Positions 46,310 through 55,561 of a DNA stretch of 64,000 nt are shown here, in pieces. The stretch's first letter is position 1; each line of letters opens with the position of its first letter. This DNA comes from an uncultured Aeriscardovia sp. (GTDB lineage: Bacteria > Actinomycetota > Actinomycetes > Actinomycetales > Bifidobacteriaceae). The notes under the pieces were generated by a model that did not search any database, had not been told where the DNA came from, and saw only the letters and a program-made list of their open reading frames with translations. Where the stretch lies: positions 248,001-312,000 of the forward strand of contig CAIFER010000001.1 in the NCBI GenBank assembly GCA_903789525.1, read 5' to 3'. The position numbers and the translations under genes were made by a program.

Positions 46310-47734
46310 ATGTCACTTGAGCATCCGGAAACTGACGGTCTGACAATGAAGCAGGTCTACCACGAGATTTTATCCCGAGCTCCAGAGCATAAGCCACAAC
46401 CGAGTTTGGTGCGCATGCGTCACGCGCTCGATTTGATGGGGCATCCAGAGAAGGATTTTCGCGTCGTCCATATCACCGGCACGGACGGCAAAGGGTCAAC
46501 GAGCATGATGACAGAAGCACTCCTGCGCGCATACGGGCTGCGGACCGGTTTGTACACGTCACCGCACCTCGAGCGGGTCAATGAGCGCATCAGCATTGAT
46601 GGCACACCGCTGAGTGATGAACGTTTCATCGATGCGTTTGAGCAGGTCAAAGGCTTTATTGATTTGACTGACGAATGGGCTCAAAAGCAGGGCGGAGAGC
46701 GGATGAGCTTCTTTGAAGTTCTCACGCTCATGGCCATTTGGGCTTTTGCAGATGCACCAGTTGACGTCGCAGTCGTTGAAGTCGGCATGGGCGGTTTGTG
46801 GGATGCCACAAACGTCGTCGATGGCGATGCGTGCATTATCAACACCGTTGGCATGGATCACATGCAGTGGCTGGGTAACACGATCGAAAAGATTGCGACC
46901 GAGAAAGCTGGCATCATCAAGGAAAATTCCACTGTCATCGAAGGTCGGCAATCAAAAGAGTCGGTCGAAAAGATCATCGCTGACAAAGCGCATTCGCTTC
47001 CAGGCACTTCACTGATGCGCGATGGGCATGAATTGGAAGTTGTCTCACGCACACCAGCGGTGGGCGGACAGGTTGCTACGCTGCGCACACCTAATGGCAC
47101 GTATACCGATGTGCCAATCAAGGCGTTCGGTGAATTCCAGGCGCATAACGCGTTGCTCGCTCTTGCCGCGTGCGAGGTCGTTATCCCGGTGGCGGGGGCA
47201 CTCGACGGGAAGATTGTTGAAAAGGCGTTCAGCACGCTGTCGATCCCAGGTCGCATGGAAGTCATCCGTCACTCTCCAACGATTTTGCTGGACGGCGGGC
47301 ACAACCCACTGGCACTGCAGGCTGTGGTAAAAGCAGTCAATGAGAGCTTCGCCTTCAAGCAATGCGTCGGCGTTGTCTCGATGATGAAAGACAAGCAAGT
47401 CGAGACGTGCCTCGGCATTCTCGAACCGTTGATGAGTCAAATCGTCGTCACGGAAAATTCTGAAATCGGACGAGTCATGCCGGTCGACGATCTGTATAAG
47501 ATTGCGTGCTCTGTCTTTGGCAAAGATCGTGTGTACAAAGAGCCACTCATGACTGACGCGATCCAGCAGGCAGTTAATCTCGTCGACGCCAATGATGAAG
47601 AAGGACTTGGTTACGGTCACGGCATCCTCATTACCGGCAGCTTTGTGACGGTTGGCGATGCGCGACGGTTGTTGGAAGTACACAACAACAAGAATCTCCT
47701 GAAGCCAAAGAATCAGCGCGTTCACAACAAGTGA
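46310..47734 (+). CDS. folC: Folylpolyglutamate synthase / dihydrofolate synthase
   Basis: FolC adds glutamate to (dihydro)folates and often also makes dihydrofolate from dihydropteroate. The P-loop ITGTDGKGSTSMM lies at about residues 55-67, followed by YTSPHLERVNERISIDG, VEVGMGGLWDATNVVD and the C-terminal LDGGHNPLALQAVV. The length of 474 residues is typical of actinobacteria. It starts behind a weak TGGGAGCAATTC site. smc begins about 60 nt downstream on the same strand. Confidence 0.94.
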   Translation: MSLEHPETDGLTMKQVYHEILSRAPEHKPQPSLVRMRHALDLMGHPEKDFRVVHITGTDGKGSTSMMTEALLRAYGLRTGLYTSPHLERVNERISIDGTPLSDERFIDAFEQVKGFIDLTDEWAQKQGGERMSFFEVLTLMAIWAFADAPVDVAVVEVGMGGLWDATNVVDGDACIINTVGMDHMQWLGNTIEKIATEKAGIIKENSTVIEGRQSKESVEKIIADKAHSLPGTSLMRDGHELEVVSRTPAVGGQVATLRTPNGTYTDVPIKAFGEFQAHNALLALAACEVVIPVAGALDGKIVEKAFSTLSIPGRMEVIRHSPTILLDGGHNPLALQAVVKAVNESFAFKQCVGVVSMMKDKQVETCLGILEPLMSQIVVTENSEIGRVMPVDDLYKIACSVFGKDRVYKEPLMTDAIQQAVNLVDANDEEGLGYGHGILITGSFVTVGDARRLLEVHNNKNLLKPKNQRVHNK

Positions 47735-47795
47735 AATAAAGCCGAGTTAGCCGAGTCGGTCACATCAAGTCGAGCACATCGAGGAATGAGGGCGG

Positions 47796-50700
47796 ATGTA
47801 TCTCAAAGAGCTCACGCTCAGAGGTTTCAAGTCGTTTGCGAATCCAACGACGTTGCGGTTTAAGCCGGGTATTACGGCGGTTGTTGGTCCAAACGGCTCC
47901 GGGAAGTCTAACCTCGTTGATGCGCTTGCGTGGGTGATGGGCGAGCAGGGTGCGCGAGCTCTGCGTGGAAGCAGTATGCAGGACGTGATTTTTGCTGGGA
48001 CTGCTACTCGTCCGCAACTCGGCCGCGCTCAAGTGAGTTTGACGATCGATAACAGCGACCACGCTCTCAACATTGACTATACAGACGTGACGATCACGCG
48101 GACGATTTACCGCAACGGTGGATCAGAGTATTCGCTCAACGGATCGCCTGCTCGTCTGATGGACATCCAAGATTTACTCTCTGATGCTGGTCTCGGTTCG
48201 CAGATGCACGTGATTGTCGGGCAGGGACAGCTTTCTCGTATTCTCAATGCAGATCCGCAAGGGCATCGTGCGATTATTGATGAAGCGGCCGGGATTCTCA
48301 AGCACCGGAAGCGTAAGGAGCGTTCGCTCAAGCGGCTGGCAGTCACGCGCCAAAATCTCGGTCGACTCTCTGATGTCATCGCCGAAATTGATAAGCAAAT
48401 GCACCCACTCGAACGTCAGGCGAAGGCTGCTCGGCGCGCCGACGACATTCAAGCGCGCATTCGGCGAGAAAAGGGCGTTTTACTGGCGCACGATATTCAA
48501 TCAGCTCGCAGCGATCAGGCTGAGCAGAAGCAGCAGCTTGCCCACATTCGTGCACGTTTGCAACAGGCACAGCTGGAGCTTGCGCACACGAAGATAAAAA
48601 TCGATGAACTGGAACAGACGAGCGGTTCGGCAAGTCCTGTCATCGAGCGCCTGTCAGATCATTTGTCTCGACTCGAGCAGTTCGCCAGCCAAATGCAATC
48701 GATTGCACAACTGACAGCTGAGCGACATGATCGCGTCCAGGAGCAGCTGAACAGAGAAGGGCATGTGACGTCTGACCCGGATGTGCTCGATCAGCGTGTA
48801 CGGGAGACGCAAGAAGACGAGAAAAAGCAAGAAGATGCTGTTCGGATCGCTGATTCCAGGCTTCAAGAGGCAACACATGATCGTGCGGATGCGGAAGCAC
48901 AGTTAGCGAGTGTGCGGCACACGATCGTGGAGCTTCGCCAGTCCGCCAAGAAACATGAGGGAACTGTGAGTCGTCTCATGCAGCTGATTGCCCAGCAAAG
49001 TGCCACTCTAGATGCAGGACGTTCGCGCCTGACAGAGCTGGAGGGCGAGAAAAAGGAGACAACTGCACATATCACCCGTCTGAAAGATGAGCAGGAACAG
49101 GATCAGACGGAAGACCATCGCTCTGAGATCGAAGCGGTTCAGCGCCAGATTTCGCAGGTGGGAGAGCAGATTTCTCGCATTCAGGATCACCTCACCGATA
49201 TCAGCGGGCAAGAAAAAGAGGTCAACGCCCGAAAGATCCGGTTTGATGCACGTGCTGATGCACTTGCCGATACGATTCGAGCTCGTCACGAGCCGGATCA
49301 CAGTGCCGCGCACGATCAGACAGGGAAGGATCTGGCGCCTTCGCTCGGGGCTCTCGCTGATTTCCTCGATATTGTGCCGGGGTGGGAAGAAGCATTTTCG
49401 CGCGCGTTGTGGTACTTCTCAGATTCTGAGGTCCTGGCACACTCAGCAGATGTAGCAGATCGGCTCGCATGGATTGCCGATCATCCTTCTAGCCGTCGTT
49501 CGTATCTCGTTCCGGTAGAGGGGCAAAAATCGCAGAAAGATAAGAGCGCGAAGGCTGCAGGCACTGTCGATCACGATGCCGAGCACTCAATCATTCCAGC
49601 ATCGCGGCTTTTGGTGTCACCTACGGAAGGTACCGATCATCACAGTGATAGCGAGCACGTGGATCGTCAACAGGTCGATCGCGAGCACGTTCGGCAGGCG
49701 GTTCTTTTGCTGATTCGCGATATCGGTGTGACGCGTGATCGTCAGACCGCATTTGCATGGTTTTCTTCTCATACCGATCACTCCACACAATCTTCGTGGC
49801 GAGCAATCGTGACGCGTACTGGGGAAATCATCACTCCGATCGGTGCTGTGGGGGGATCTCTCCGCGCGCCCAGTGATCTGACACTTGTCGCACGTCGCCA
49901 CGCTGCACTCCGCGAATCCGCTCGTGCAGCGCAGACCTTAGCTGATCTCGCTGCGACGCACAAGAAGATCGCAGCTCAGCTTGCTGAGGCTCGCACTCGC
50001 ACCACCACACTCACTGATCACCTCGCGCATCTGCGTAGTCAGCAGACTCAGCACGAAGAGCAACAACATCTACGAAGCCAACAGATCACCGATCAGACGA
50101 CACGTCTCACGCGGATTAACGATGCTCTGAGAACTGCACACTCTGCTGTCACACAGGCACAGGCGGCAAAAGAAGAGGCTGAAAAGTCGCTCGAGCAGGC
50201 CAAAGCTTCGGGAGAATCGACCATTTCGCTCAGCGATTACGAGCAGCAAGAAGCCCACATTGATCAGAAGGTCTCCCAGTTGCGCGATCGGGAAATGCAC
50301 TGTCAGCTGGCTCATACGAATGCGCATCATCGGCTCGATTCCCTCGCGCGCCAAGTCGATTACTTGCAAGAGCAGGCAGCGAATGCCCGAACACAAGCAC
50401 AACGTGTCCACCGCCTCCAAGCCACGTTGACATCTCGTCTCAGCCGGCTCGATGCTCTTGCCCACAGTATTCCAGTACTGGAGCGACTCGTGAGTGTATG
50501 CCGTCAGCAAACGGCTCAGCAGCGCGCTCGCGTTTCTCGTCAGGCGAGTGAACATGACCAACAGTTAACGCTCTTACGCAAGCAGCGCGATCAACAGGAA
50601 CCGATCGTGTCGCACTGTGAGCAGCAGGAGCATGATTGTGATCTGGCTCGGGAGCGATCGAGTGCGCGGTTGGGCGAATTGGCGCAAAAGTCGCGCGATG

Positions 50701-51455
50701 ATCTTGGCATGAATATGGACGAAGTCATGCATTCATTCCCGTTGCCTGAAGAAGGTTTTAACCGCAACGAGCATGAACAAGCGTTGGCACATGAGCAGTC
50801 ACGGCTTGCTCATCTCGGGAAAGTCAATCCACTAGCCGGTCAAGAATTCGATGCTTTGCAGGAACGCCGGTCGTATTTGTCTTCCCAGCGCGATGATGTG
50901 GAGCACACATGTGAGGAGCTCAAGAAGATCGTCTCCGGCCTGGATTCGACGATGCAGAAAGTGTTCCAATCGGCTTTCACAGATATCGAGCACGCTTTTG
51001 AAAAGATCTTCGCACAACTGTTTCCAGGTGGCACCGCACGTCTGCGCCTCGATGACCCAGATCATCTACTGACCACAGGGGTGATCGTCCAAGCGCGGCC
51101 AGCAGGTAAGCGTGTGCGTGAGTTGTCGCTACTTTCCGGCGGTGAGAAATCGTTGACCGCACTGGCGCTCTTGCTTGCTATTTTCGAGGCGCGCCCAAGT
51201 CCGTTTTATGTGATGGACGAGGTGGAAGCTGCTCTCGATGACATTAACCTGACGCGTTTGCTGAGTGTGCTGCGTAAGTTGAAAGATAGCGCGCAGTTGA
51301 TCATCATTACGCACCAGCAGCGCACAATGTCAATTGCTGACATGCTCTACGGAGTCAGCATGCGTGCGGATGGTGTGTCTGCCGTCATGGCACAAGAATT
51401 GACGCAGCATCATGATAACGATGGTGAGCAAGAGAACGGCAAACCACAGGCGTAG
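47796..51455 (+). CDS. smc: SMC, chromosome condensation and segregation ATPase
   Basis: SMC extrudes DNA loops in complex with ScpA and ScpB, both encoded at 62-63.7 kb in this window. Walker A GPNGSGKSNLVDAL is at residues 31-44. Long coiled coils surround a hinge near residues 510-680, which contains a hydrophilic insertion rich in His, Asp, Ser and Gln (about 565-625). The C-terminal head has LSLLSGGEKSLTALALLLAI and Walker B PFYVMDEVEAALDD. The 1219-residue length is normal. A GAGGGCG site precedes the ATG. Confidence 0.97.
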   Translation: MYLKELTLRGFKSFANPTTLRFKPGITAVVGPNGSGKSNLVDALAWVMGEQGARALRGSSMQDVIFAGTATRPQLGRAQVSLTIDNSDHALNIDYTDVTITRTIYRNGGSEYSLNGSPARLMDIQDLLSDAGLGSQMHVIVGQGQLSRILNADPQGHRAIIDEAAGILKHRKRKERSLKRLAVTRQNLGRLSDVIAEIDKQMHPLERQAKAARRADDIQARIRREKGVLLAHDIQSARSDQAEQKQQLAHIRARLQQAQLELAHTKIKIDELEQTSGSASPVIERLSDHLSRLEQFASQMQSIAQLTAERHDRVQEQLNREGHVTSDPDVLDQRVRETQEDEKKQEDAVRIADSRLQEATHDRADAEAQLASVRHTIVELRQSAKKHEGTVSRLMQLIAQQSATLDAGRSRLTELEGEKKETTAHITRLKDEQEQDQTEDHRSEIEAVQRQISQVGEQISRIQDHLTDISGQEKEVNARKIRFDARADALADTIRARHEPDHSAAHDQTGKDLAPSLGALADFLDIVPGWEEAFSRALWYFSDSEVLAHSADVADRLAWIADHPSSRRSYLVPVEGQKSQKDKSAKAAGTVDHDAEHSIIPASRLLVSPTEGTDHHSDSEHVDRQQVDREHVRQAVLLLIRDIGVTRDRQTAFAWFSSHTDHSTQSSWRAIVTRTGEIITPIGAVGGSLRAPSDLTLVARRHAALRESARAAQTLADLAATHKKIAAQLAEARTRTTTLTDHLAHLRSQQTQHEEQQHLRSQQITDQTTRLTRINDALRTAHSAVTQAQAAKEEAEKSLEQAKASGESTISLSDYEQQEAHIDQKVSQLRDREMHCQLAHTNAHHRLDSLARQVDYLQEQAANARTQAQRVHRLQATLTSRLSRLDALAHSIPVLERLVSVCRQQTAQQRARVSRQASEHDQQLTLLRKQRDQQEPIVSHCEQQEHDCDLARERSSARLGELAQKSRDDLGMNMDEVMHSFPLPEEGFNRNEHEQALAHEQSRLAHLGKVNPLAGQEFDALQERRSYLSSQRDDVEHTCEELKKIVSGLDSTMQKVFQSAFTDIEHAFEKIFAQLFPGGTARLRLDDPDHLLTTGVIVQARPAGKRVRELSLLSGGEKSLTALALLLAIFEARPSPFYVMDEVEAALDDINLTRLLSVLRKLKDSAQLIIITHQQRTMSIADMLYGVSMRADGVSAVMAQELTQHHDNDGEQENGKPQA

Positions 51456-51480
51456 TAAGAGAAAACGAAGAGAAAAGATC

Positions 51481-51521
51481 AGGCCAACTGCAAACGATGT
51501 AAACGAGCGTGCAGCTGGCCT
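51481..51521. terminator. Stem-loop between convergent smc and murE
   Basis: AGGCCAACTGCA and TGCAGCTGGCCT form an 11-bp stem with one mismatch around a 17-nt loop. There is only a weak T tract, on the minus strand (GATCTTTTC). It probably ends transcription from one or both sides. Confidence 0.55.
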
Positions 51522-51543
51522 GAAAGTTGTATGAGGAGTTGAA

Positions 51544-53253
51544 TCAGTATTTCAGAGCGAGCGCAGGATTCGGTTTGCCTTCGCTGATCGCCTTGACGAC
51601 AGTAATATCAGACGGCCATGGCACAGCGCGACCACGAATCTCGAGCCACTTTTCGTCACCCTTTCCGATGACGAGAATGACTTGCTGATGGTTGCCATTT
51701 GGTGATTTCAGCGCATGACGGGCCAAGTCGTATGCCATTTGGATCGCTTCTCCGCGTCTGTTCTCTACGCGGACGTCGAGAACACCAAGGGACGGGTCGC
51801 GCTCTGGGTTCGTGTCGTGCGACGCGAGTTTGCGAGCAGGATCTGCTATTTGTGCAGCAATATGGTGAGGATCCTCAAAGTACGAATCATCTTGCGTCAC
51901 GATGAATCGGTTGGCCAAATGTGCTGCAGCTCGTGCCATGCCTTCACGGCGATCGAAAGCTTTTCCACCCGAGGAGCCAGTGATGACAGTGCAATAGCAG
52001 TGCGGGTAGCGGCGGCGAATGAAGCGCAAGAGTACAGTCAGGCTCGCATAGTTGTGCGCATAGTCCACGTAGCTGATGATGCCATCAGTTGACACGAATT
52101 CCTGCATGCGCCCAGGGACCGTTACGTGTGACACAGCCGCGAGGGAATCATGATCACTCGGATCAACGCCCGCCGTAACTGAGAGTGCAACAGCAGCAAG
52201 CGCATTCTCGAAGTTAAAATCGCCCTGAATAGACAAATCGAACGTACCAAGTGTCGTTGCAGGAGTAGAGTTCACATCCGCAGCAGTGGCGTGTCCGTCA
52301 GTGCGCAGACGCGGGCGATCAGTAAACGTGCTGACACGCTTGCCGTTGACTGTCTGTGGGGCGGAGCCCATAAAAGTCGCTGGGATATGTGGGTCCATGG
52401 AGAATGTTGCGGTCGGTTTTTCGAGCAGTGCAGCGTTCTCTGTGATGAGCCGTGATTTGTCGCCGAGTGTGGCGTTGTACACAAACAGGCGGCTTGCGGC
52501 AATCATTTTGCGCTTGCAGAAGAAGTAATCCTCAAACGTCGGGTGTTCGATAGGAGAGATGTGGTCTGGCGAAATATTGAGGAATGCGCCGACATCGAAC
52601 GTGAGCCCAAAGACGCGACCGATCTTGAACGCTTGACTGCTGACTTCGAGAACGAGGTCTCTCATGCCGTTATTCACTGCTTCGCGCATCATGCGCATCA
52701 TATCAATGGACTCTGGTGTGGTCAGGATTGACGGTGTCCACGTGTGGCCATCGAGGCAGTCAGCTTCGGAGCACATGAGTGCACAACGATTTCCAGTTGC
52801 ATGGGCAAGGATCGCGTGCGTCATGTATGCCGTCGTCGTCTTACCTTTTGTGCCGGTGATAGCGATAATCTTGAGATCGCGCTCTGGATGCCCATAGAAT
52901 TCCTGAGCGATGAGTGCCATCGCGTGGTAAACGTTAGAAACAATGAATCCAGGAATTGCAGTCGGTGTCGCGATTTCACTTTCACTCACGTAGCCGGTGA
53001 CGCCTTGAGCGATAGCTGGTGGAAGATATTCAGGTTTGAAGTTGCCCTTGCAGAACAGAAGAGTGTGAGGTTGCACGGTGCGTGAATCGTAACTGAGGAG
53101 GGAGTACGTCACACCTTTCAGGCATGCATTTTCCGGGTCAAGAGTCCACTCTTTTCCATTGATGACTTCACGCAAAAGATGATGCGAACTCAAAAGTGCG
53201 AAAACGGTCCGGCCGGTAATTCGACCGCCCACATGCGTGGTTGCTGTTGACAT
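51544..53253 (-). CDS. murE: MurE, UDP-MurNAc-L-Ala-D-Glu:diamino-acid ligase (not DAP type)
   Basis: MurE adds the third residue of the peptidoglycan stem. This 569-residue copy has the P-loop IAITGTKGKTTTAYM, LEVSSQAFKIGRVFGLTFDVG, NISPDHISPIEHPTFEDYF and YVDYAHNYASL. The specificity segment reads TQDDSYFEDP rather than the DNPR of meso-DAP enzymes, and the middle resembles L-Lys-adding enzymes of streptococci, fitting Lys/Orn-type walls of bifidobacteria. ATG 53253 follows GGAG at 8 nt; longer starts up to 53286 are possible. It lies outside the dcw cluster, which instead has the P-loop-less paralogue at 7,753. Confidence 0.93.
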   Translation of the reverse strand: MSTATTHVGGRITGRTVFALLSSHHLLREVINGKEWTLDPENACLKGVTYSLLSYDSRTVQPHTLLFCKGNFKPEYLPPAIAQGVTGYVSESEIATPTAIPGFIVSNVYHAMALIAQEFYGHPERDLKIIAITGTKGKTTTAYMTHAILAHATGNRCALMCSEADCLDGHTWTPSILTTPESIDMMRMMREAVNNGMRDLVLEVSSQAFKIGRVFGLTFDVGAFLNISPDHISPIEHPTFEDYFFCKRKMIAASRLFVYNATLGDKSRLITENAALLEKPTATFSMDPHIPATFMGSAPQTVNGKRVSTFTDRPRLRTDGHATAADVNSTPATTLGTFDLSIQGDFNFENALAAVALSVTAGVDPSDHDSLAAVSHVTVPGRMQEFVSTDGIISYVDYAHNYASLTVLLRFIRRRYPHCYCTVITGSSGGKAFDRREGMARAAAHLANRFIVTQDDSYFEDPHHIAAQIADPARKLASHDTNPERDPSLGVLDVRVENRRGEAIQMAYDLARHALKSPNGNHQQVILVIGKGDEKWLEIRGRAVPWPSDITVVKAISEGKPNPALALKY

Positions 53254-53313
53254 TTCGTGCATCTCCATTCGATTTCTCTTCACCACTGATCGTAAAGCGA
53301 CTTTGTGTGATTT

Positions 53314-54123
53314 TTATAGCCACTCGTTTCTAAAGGGACGCTTGCCATGGCTTTCGCGCCATTCATTGACGTGATCGGTCCACTGGCTGTGCATTGTGCG
53401 TTGCTGATCCGTGAGATCTGACAGTGGAATTTGACCGATCTTCTCATATTTCGCGCACATGGGTGCGATCAGATCGATGGCTGCAGTTGTATCGGCGGTC
53501 GCATCGTGGAACGATCCATGAGGGCTGACGCCATAAAACGCAGCCGCATCCGAAAGTGTCCGCCGTCCGCGGCGAGACGAAGCTGCCCGGTCAAGAACAA
53601 GAGGATCGACGACGAGCAAGTCGATCCGCTTCATCGTTGCACCGAGCCCAGGCAGATCCCAGTGATGTAATCCGCGTTGCAGCATCGCGACGTCAAAAGG
53701 TGCGTTGTACGCAAGAAGCGGAATGTTGAGATTTTGTGCTCGACTGATTAGCGAGGCGATTTGTGGGAGCCCGACCGTCGGTTCAATTCCGTGAGCTTGA
53801 ACCTCAGCATCCGAAAAACCGTTGACCTGCTCAGCCGCCTGAGAAATATGCCGATGAGGGTTCATCACCCAGCTCGCCTTCACGTCTCCGTCGTACCCTT
53901 TTCTCGGATCACGCAGCACCAACGAGGCCGAAATAATCGCATCTGTTGGCCCCACGCCAGTCGTTTCCGTGTCAAAGCCGAGAAGATAGGAATCCTTGAG
54001 CTGAGTTGAGAGATCCTGGGCACTCATGTTGTCGAGTGCAGAGCTGAGAGCTGAATCAGCGGATGATGAACGAGAGGAAGACAGTTCAGACATAAACTCT
54101 ATTGTGCTGTTTTTCTCAGACAT
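53314..54123 (-). CDS. DnaQ-like 3'-5' exonuclease (DEDDh family)
   Basis: A protein of about 269 residues with the three exonuclease motifs: LLGFDTETTGVGPTDA (Asp and Glu), LLAYNAPFDVAML (Asp) and SFHDATADTTAAIDL (His and Asp). Such proteins are annotated as DNA polymerase III epsilon-like in actinobacteria, and this one may act in proofreading or repair. Start alternatives are ATG 54123 and ATG 54093; the first 40 residues are Ser-rich. It is divergent from the sigma factor gene, with 41 nt between starts, so the promoters overlap coding sequence. Confidence 0.88.
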   Translation of the reverse strand: MSEKNSTIEFMSELSSSRSSSADSALSSALDNMSAQDLSTQLKDSYLLGFDTETTGVGPTDAIISASLVLRDPRKGYDGDVKASWVMNPHRHISQAAEQVNGFSDAEVQAHGIEPTVGLPQIASLISRAQNLNIPLLAYNAPFDVAMLQRGLHHWDLPGLGATMKRIDLLVVDPLVLDRAASSRRGRRTLSDAAAFYGVSPHGSFHDATADTTAAIDLIAPMCAKYEKIGQIPLSDLTDQQRTMHSQWTDHVNEWRESHGKRPFRNEWL

Positions 54124-54164
54124 CGGTTCATTGCTCGTAAAGGTAAGGTGACACAATAGGATTC

Positions 54165-54782
54165 ATGGCACGAACAGAATCTCATTCCAGTCAGAGACAG
54201 GAATTTGAACGTCTCGCTGTTCCTGCACTCAACACGCTGTATCGGCAAGCTCTGAAATACACGCACAATCAGCAAGATGCTGAGGATCTCGTTCAAGATG
54301 CATTTGAGCGAGGATACAAGGCTTTCGGATCGTTTCAGCGCGGCACCAATATTGAAGCATGGCTGACGACGATTCTGCGCAACACATTTTTCAATAACTA
54401 TCAGAAAGCGCGTCGTCGTCCGCAGCGAGCGAATGCCAGTACCGGCGAATTCAATGACTGGGATTTGTACGGTCAGTCGAACCATACGGGTGAAGGTCTT
54501 CGTTCGGCAGAAGACGTGTACATCGATTCCACCACGCCACCGCAAATCGTGAAGGCGCTGAAGGACCTGCCAGCAGACCGTCGTGCTGTTTTCATTTCCG
54601 CAGCGATTGAGGGCAAAAGCTATAAGCAGGTCGCGAAAGAGCAGGGTATCAAAATTGGCACTGTCATGAGCCGTCTCAATCGTGCTCGTGCTCAACTGCG
54701 CAGAGAGTTGGAACCGTATTTGCGTGAAGAAGGTATTGAACTCTCGGCAAATTCATCGCGACGGAATAAGAAGGCGGAGTGA
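54165..54782 (+). CDS. sigH: ECF sigma factor of the SigH/SigR (oxidative stress) type
   Basis: This 205-residue sigma-70-family factor has region 2 (LYRQALKYTHNQQDAEDLVQ, DAFERGYKAFGSFQRGTNIE, AWLTTILRNTFFNNYQKARRRPQ) very like SigR/SigH, and region 4 (LPADRRAVFISAAIEGKSYKQ, VAKEQGIKIGTVMSRLNRAR). SigR/SigH factors answer thiol-oxidative and heat stress and are normally held by a zinc anti-sigma factor encoded just downstream; a small Cys-containing protein occupies that place here. Basic, Asn- and Ser-rich C-terminal tail. Confidence 0.92.
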   Translation: MARTESHSSQRQEFERLAVPALNTLYRQALKYTHNQQDAEDLVQDAFERGYKAFGSFQRGTNIEAWLTTILRNTFFNNYQKARRRPQRANASTGEFNDWDLYGQSNHTGEGLRSAEDVYIDSTTPPQIVKALKDLPADRRAVFISAAIEGKSYKQVAKEQGIKIGTVMSRLNRARAQLRRELEPYLREEGIELSANSSRRNKKAE

Positions 54783-54866
54783 CATGTTGAGATTCATGAG
54801 ACAACAATGCACGCGCTTGCAACGTCATGGTGTTTGCGTGTACATAGCAGGGGAGAAGTGGTGATA

Positions 54867-55304
54867 ATGGCTCGCATCACGCACACATCAGCTCGTATAG
54901 TGTCAGGAACAGCCAGCTATCACATGGAGCTGGAGTCCGTCGAAGATTTTTCTGATTTATATCAGTGCGGATTAGGTCAAGAGCAACTCGACGGCAGAAT
55001 GCAACCGTTTGCGGATTATTTTGATGTTGACGAGTGCTGTGATGAGTGTGAGAAGCAGATCATTCGTCTCGTTAGGGCACATTTGCATGAATATCAGCGC
55101 GCCCTGCATAATCCAGATGATGCAGATGACGATGTCAATGATGTCACCGAACAATGCCCGCATGAGCTTGAAATAAAGTGTCTGAAATCGTTAGCACGTC
55201 TGGCATCGTCAGATGATCATTCAGGTAATGATGAAGATCGTCATTCGTTGTCACATTCGCAAAAAGACAGCCAAACAACAATAAACAACAATAAACACCA
55301 GTGA
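54867..55304 (+). CDS. Small Cys-containing acidic protein, candidate anti-sigma factor
   Basis: A 145-residue acidic protein directly downstream of the SigH-like gene. In the anti-sigma slot it shows DECCDECEKQIIRLVRAHLHEY, where CDEC could serve as the CxxC of a zinc anti-sigma domain, but the His four residues before it (H-x3-C-x2-C) is absent (Val). The C-terminus is Ser/His/Asn-rich and low complexity. ATG 54867 follows GGGGAGAAGTGG; GTG 54861 and earlier starts are possible. RsrA-like function is inferred from position and the Cys pair only. Confidence 0.55.
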   Translation: MARITHTSARIVSGTASYHMELESVEDFSDLYQCGLGQEQLDGRMQPFADYFDVDECCDECEKQIIRLVRAHLHEYQRALHNPDDADDDVNDVTEQCPHELEIKCLKSLARLASSDDHSGNDEDRHSLSHSQKDSQTTINNNKHQ

Positions 55305-55352
55305 TACGGTCAAAAAAACAATTTAAATTAAGAGCAATATAACAAGAGCAAT

Positions 55353-55386
55353 AAAAAAGGGAAGCGCCTGCATCGGTGTGCTTCCC
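55353..55386 (-). terminator. Terminator downstream of the bL37 gene
   Basis: On the minus strand GGGAAGC and GCTTCCC pair around a 14-nt loop, followed by TTTTTT (55353-55358). It lies about 40 nt past the bL37 stop codon. It may also end sigH-operon transcripts read from the left, but no T tract is present in that direction. Confidence 0.82.
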
Positions 55387-55424
55387 TGTGATCGTTCAAA
55401 CGATCAATTAAACCAAACGGTTGT

Positions 55425-55499
55425 TTATGCCGTCGGCTTCTTGCCGTGATTAGCCTTCTTCTTACGGGCGTCACGACGCATACGTCCACGCTTTCCCAT
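55425..55499 (-). CDS. Ribosomal protein bL37 (24 residues)
   Basis: A 24-codon gene: MGKRGRMRRDARKK, then KANHGKKPTA and TAA. It is very basic and ends with the NHGK(K/R)P motif of the tiny actinobacterial 50S protein bL37, which was found in mycobacterial ribosome structures. A GAAAGGGGATCATT ribosome site precedes the ATG and a terminator follows, so it is a complete transcription unit. It lies near sigH, as in other actinobacteria. It is easily missed because of its size. Confidence 0.85.
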   Translation of the reverse strand: MGKRGRMRRDARKKKANHGKKPTA

Positions 55500-55561
55500 A
55501 ATGATCCCCTTTCTGACGACTACAGTAACATGCAAATTATCTTACACGTGGCGGACGGGTC

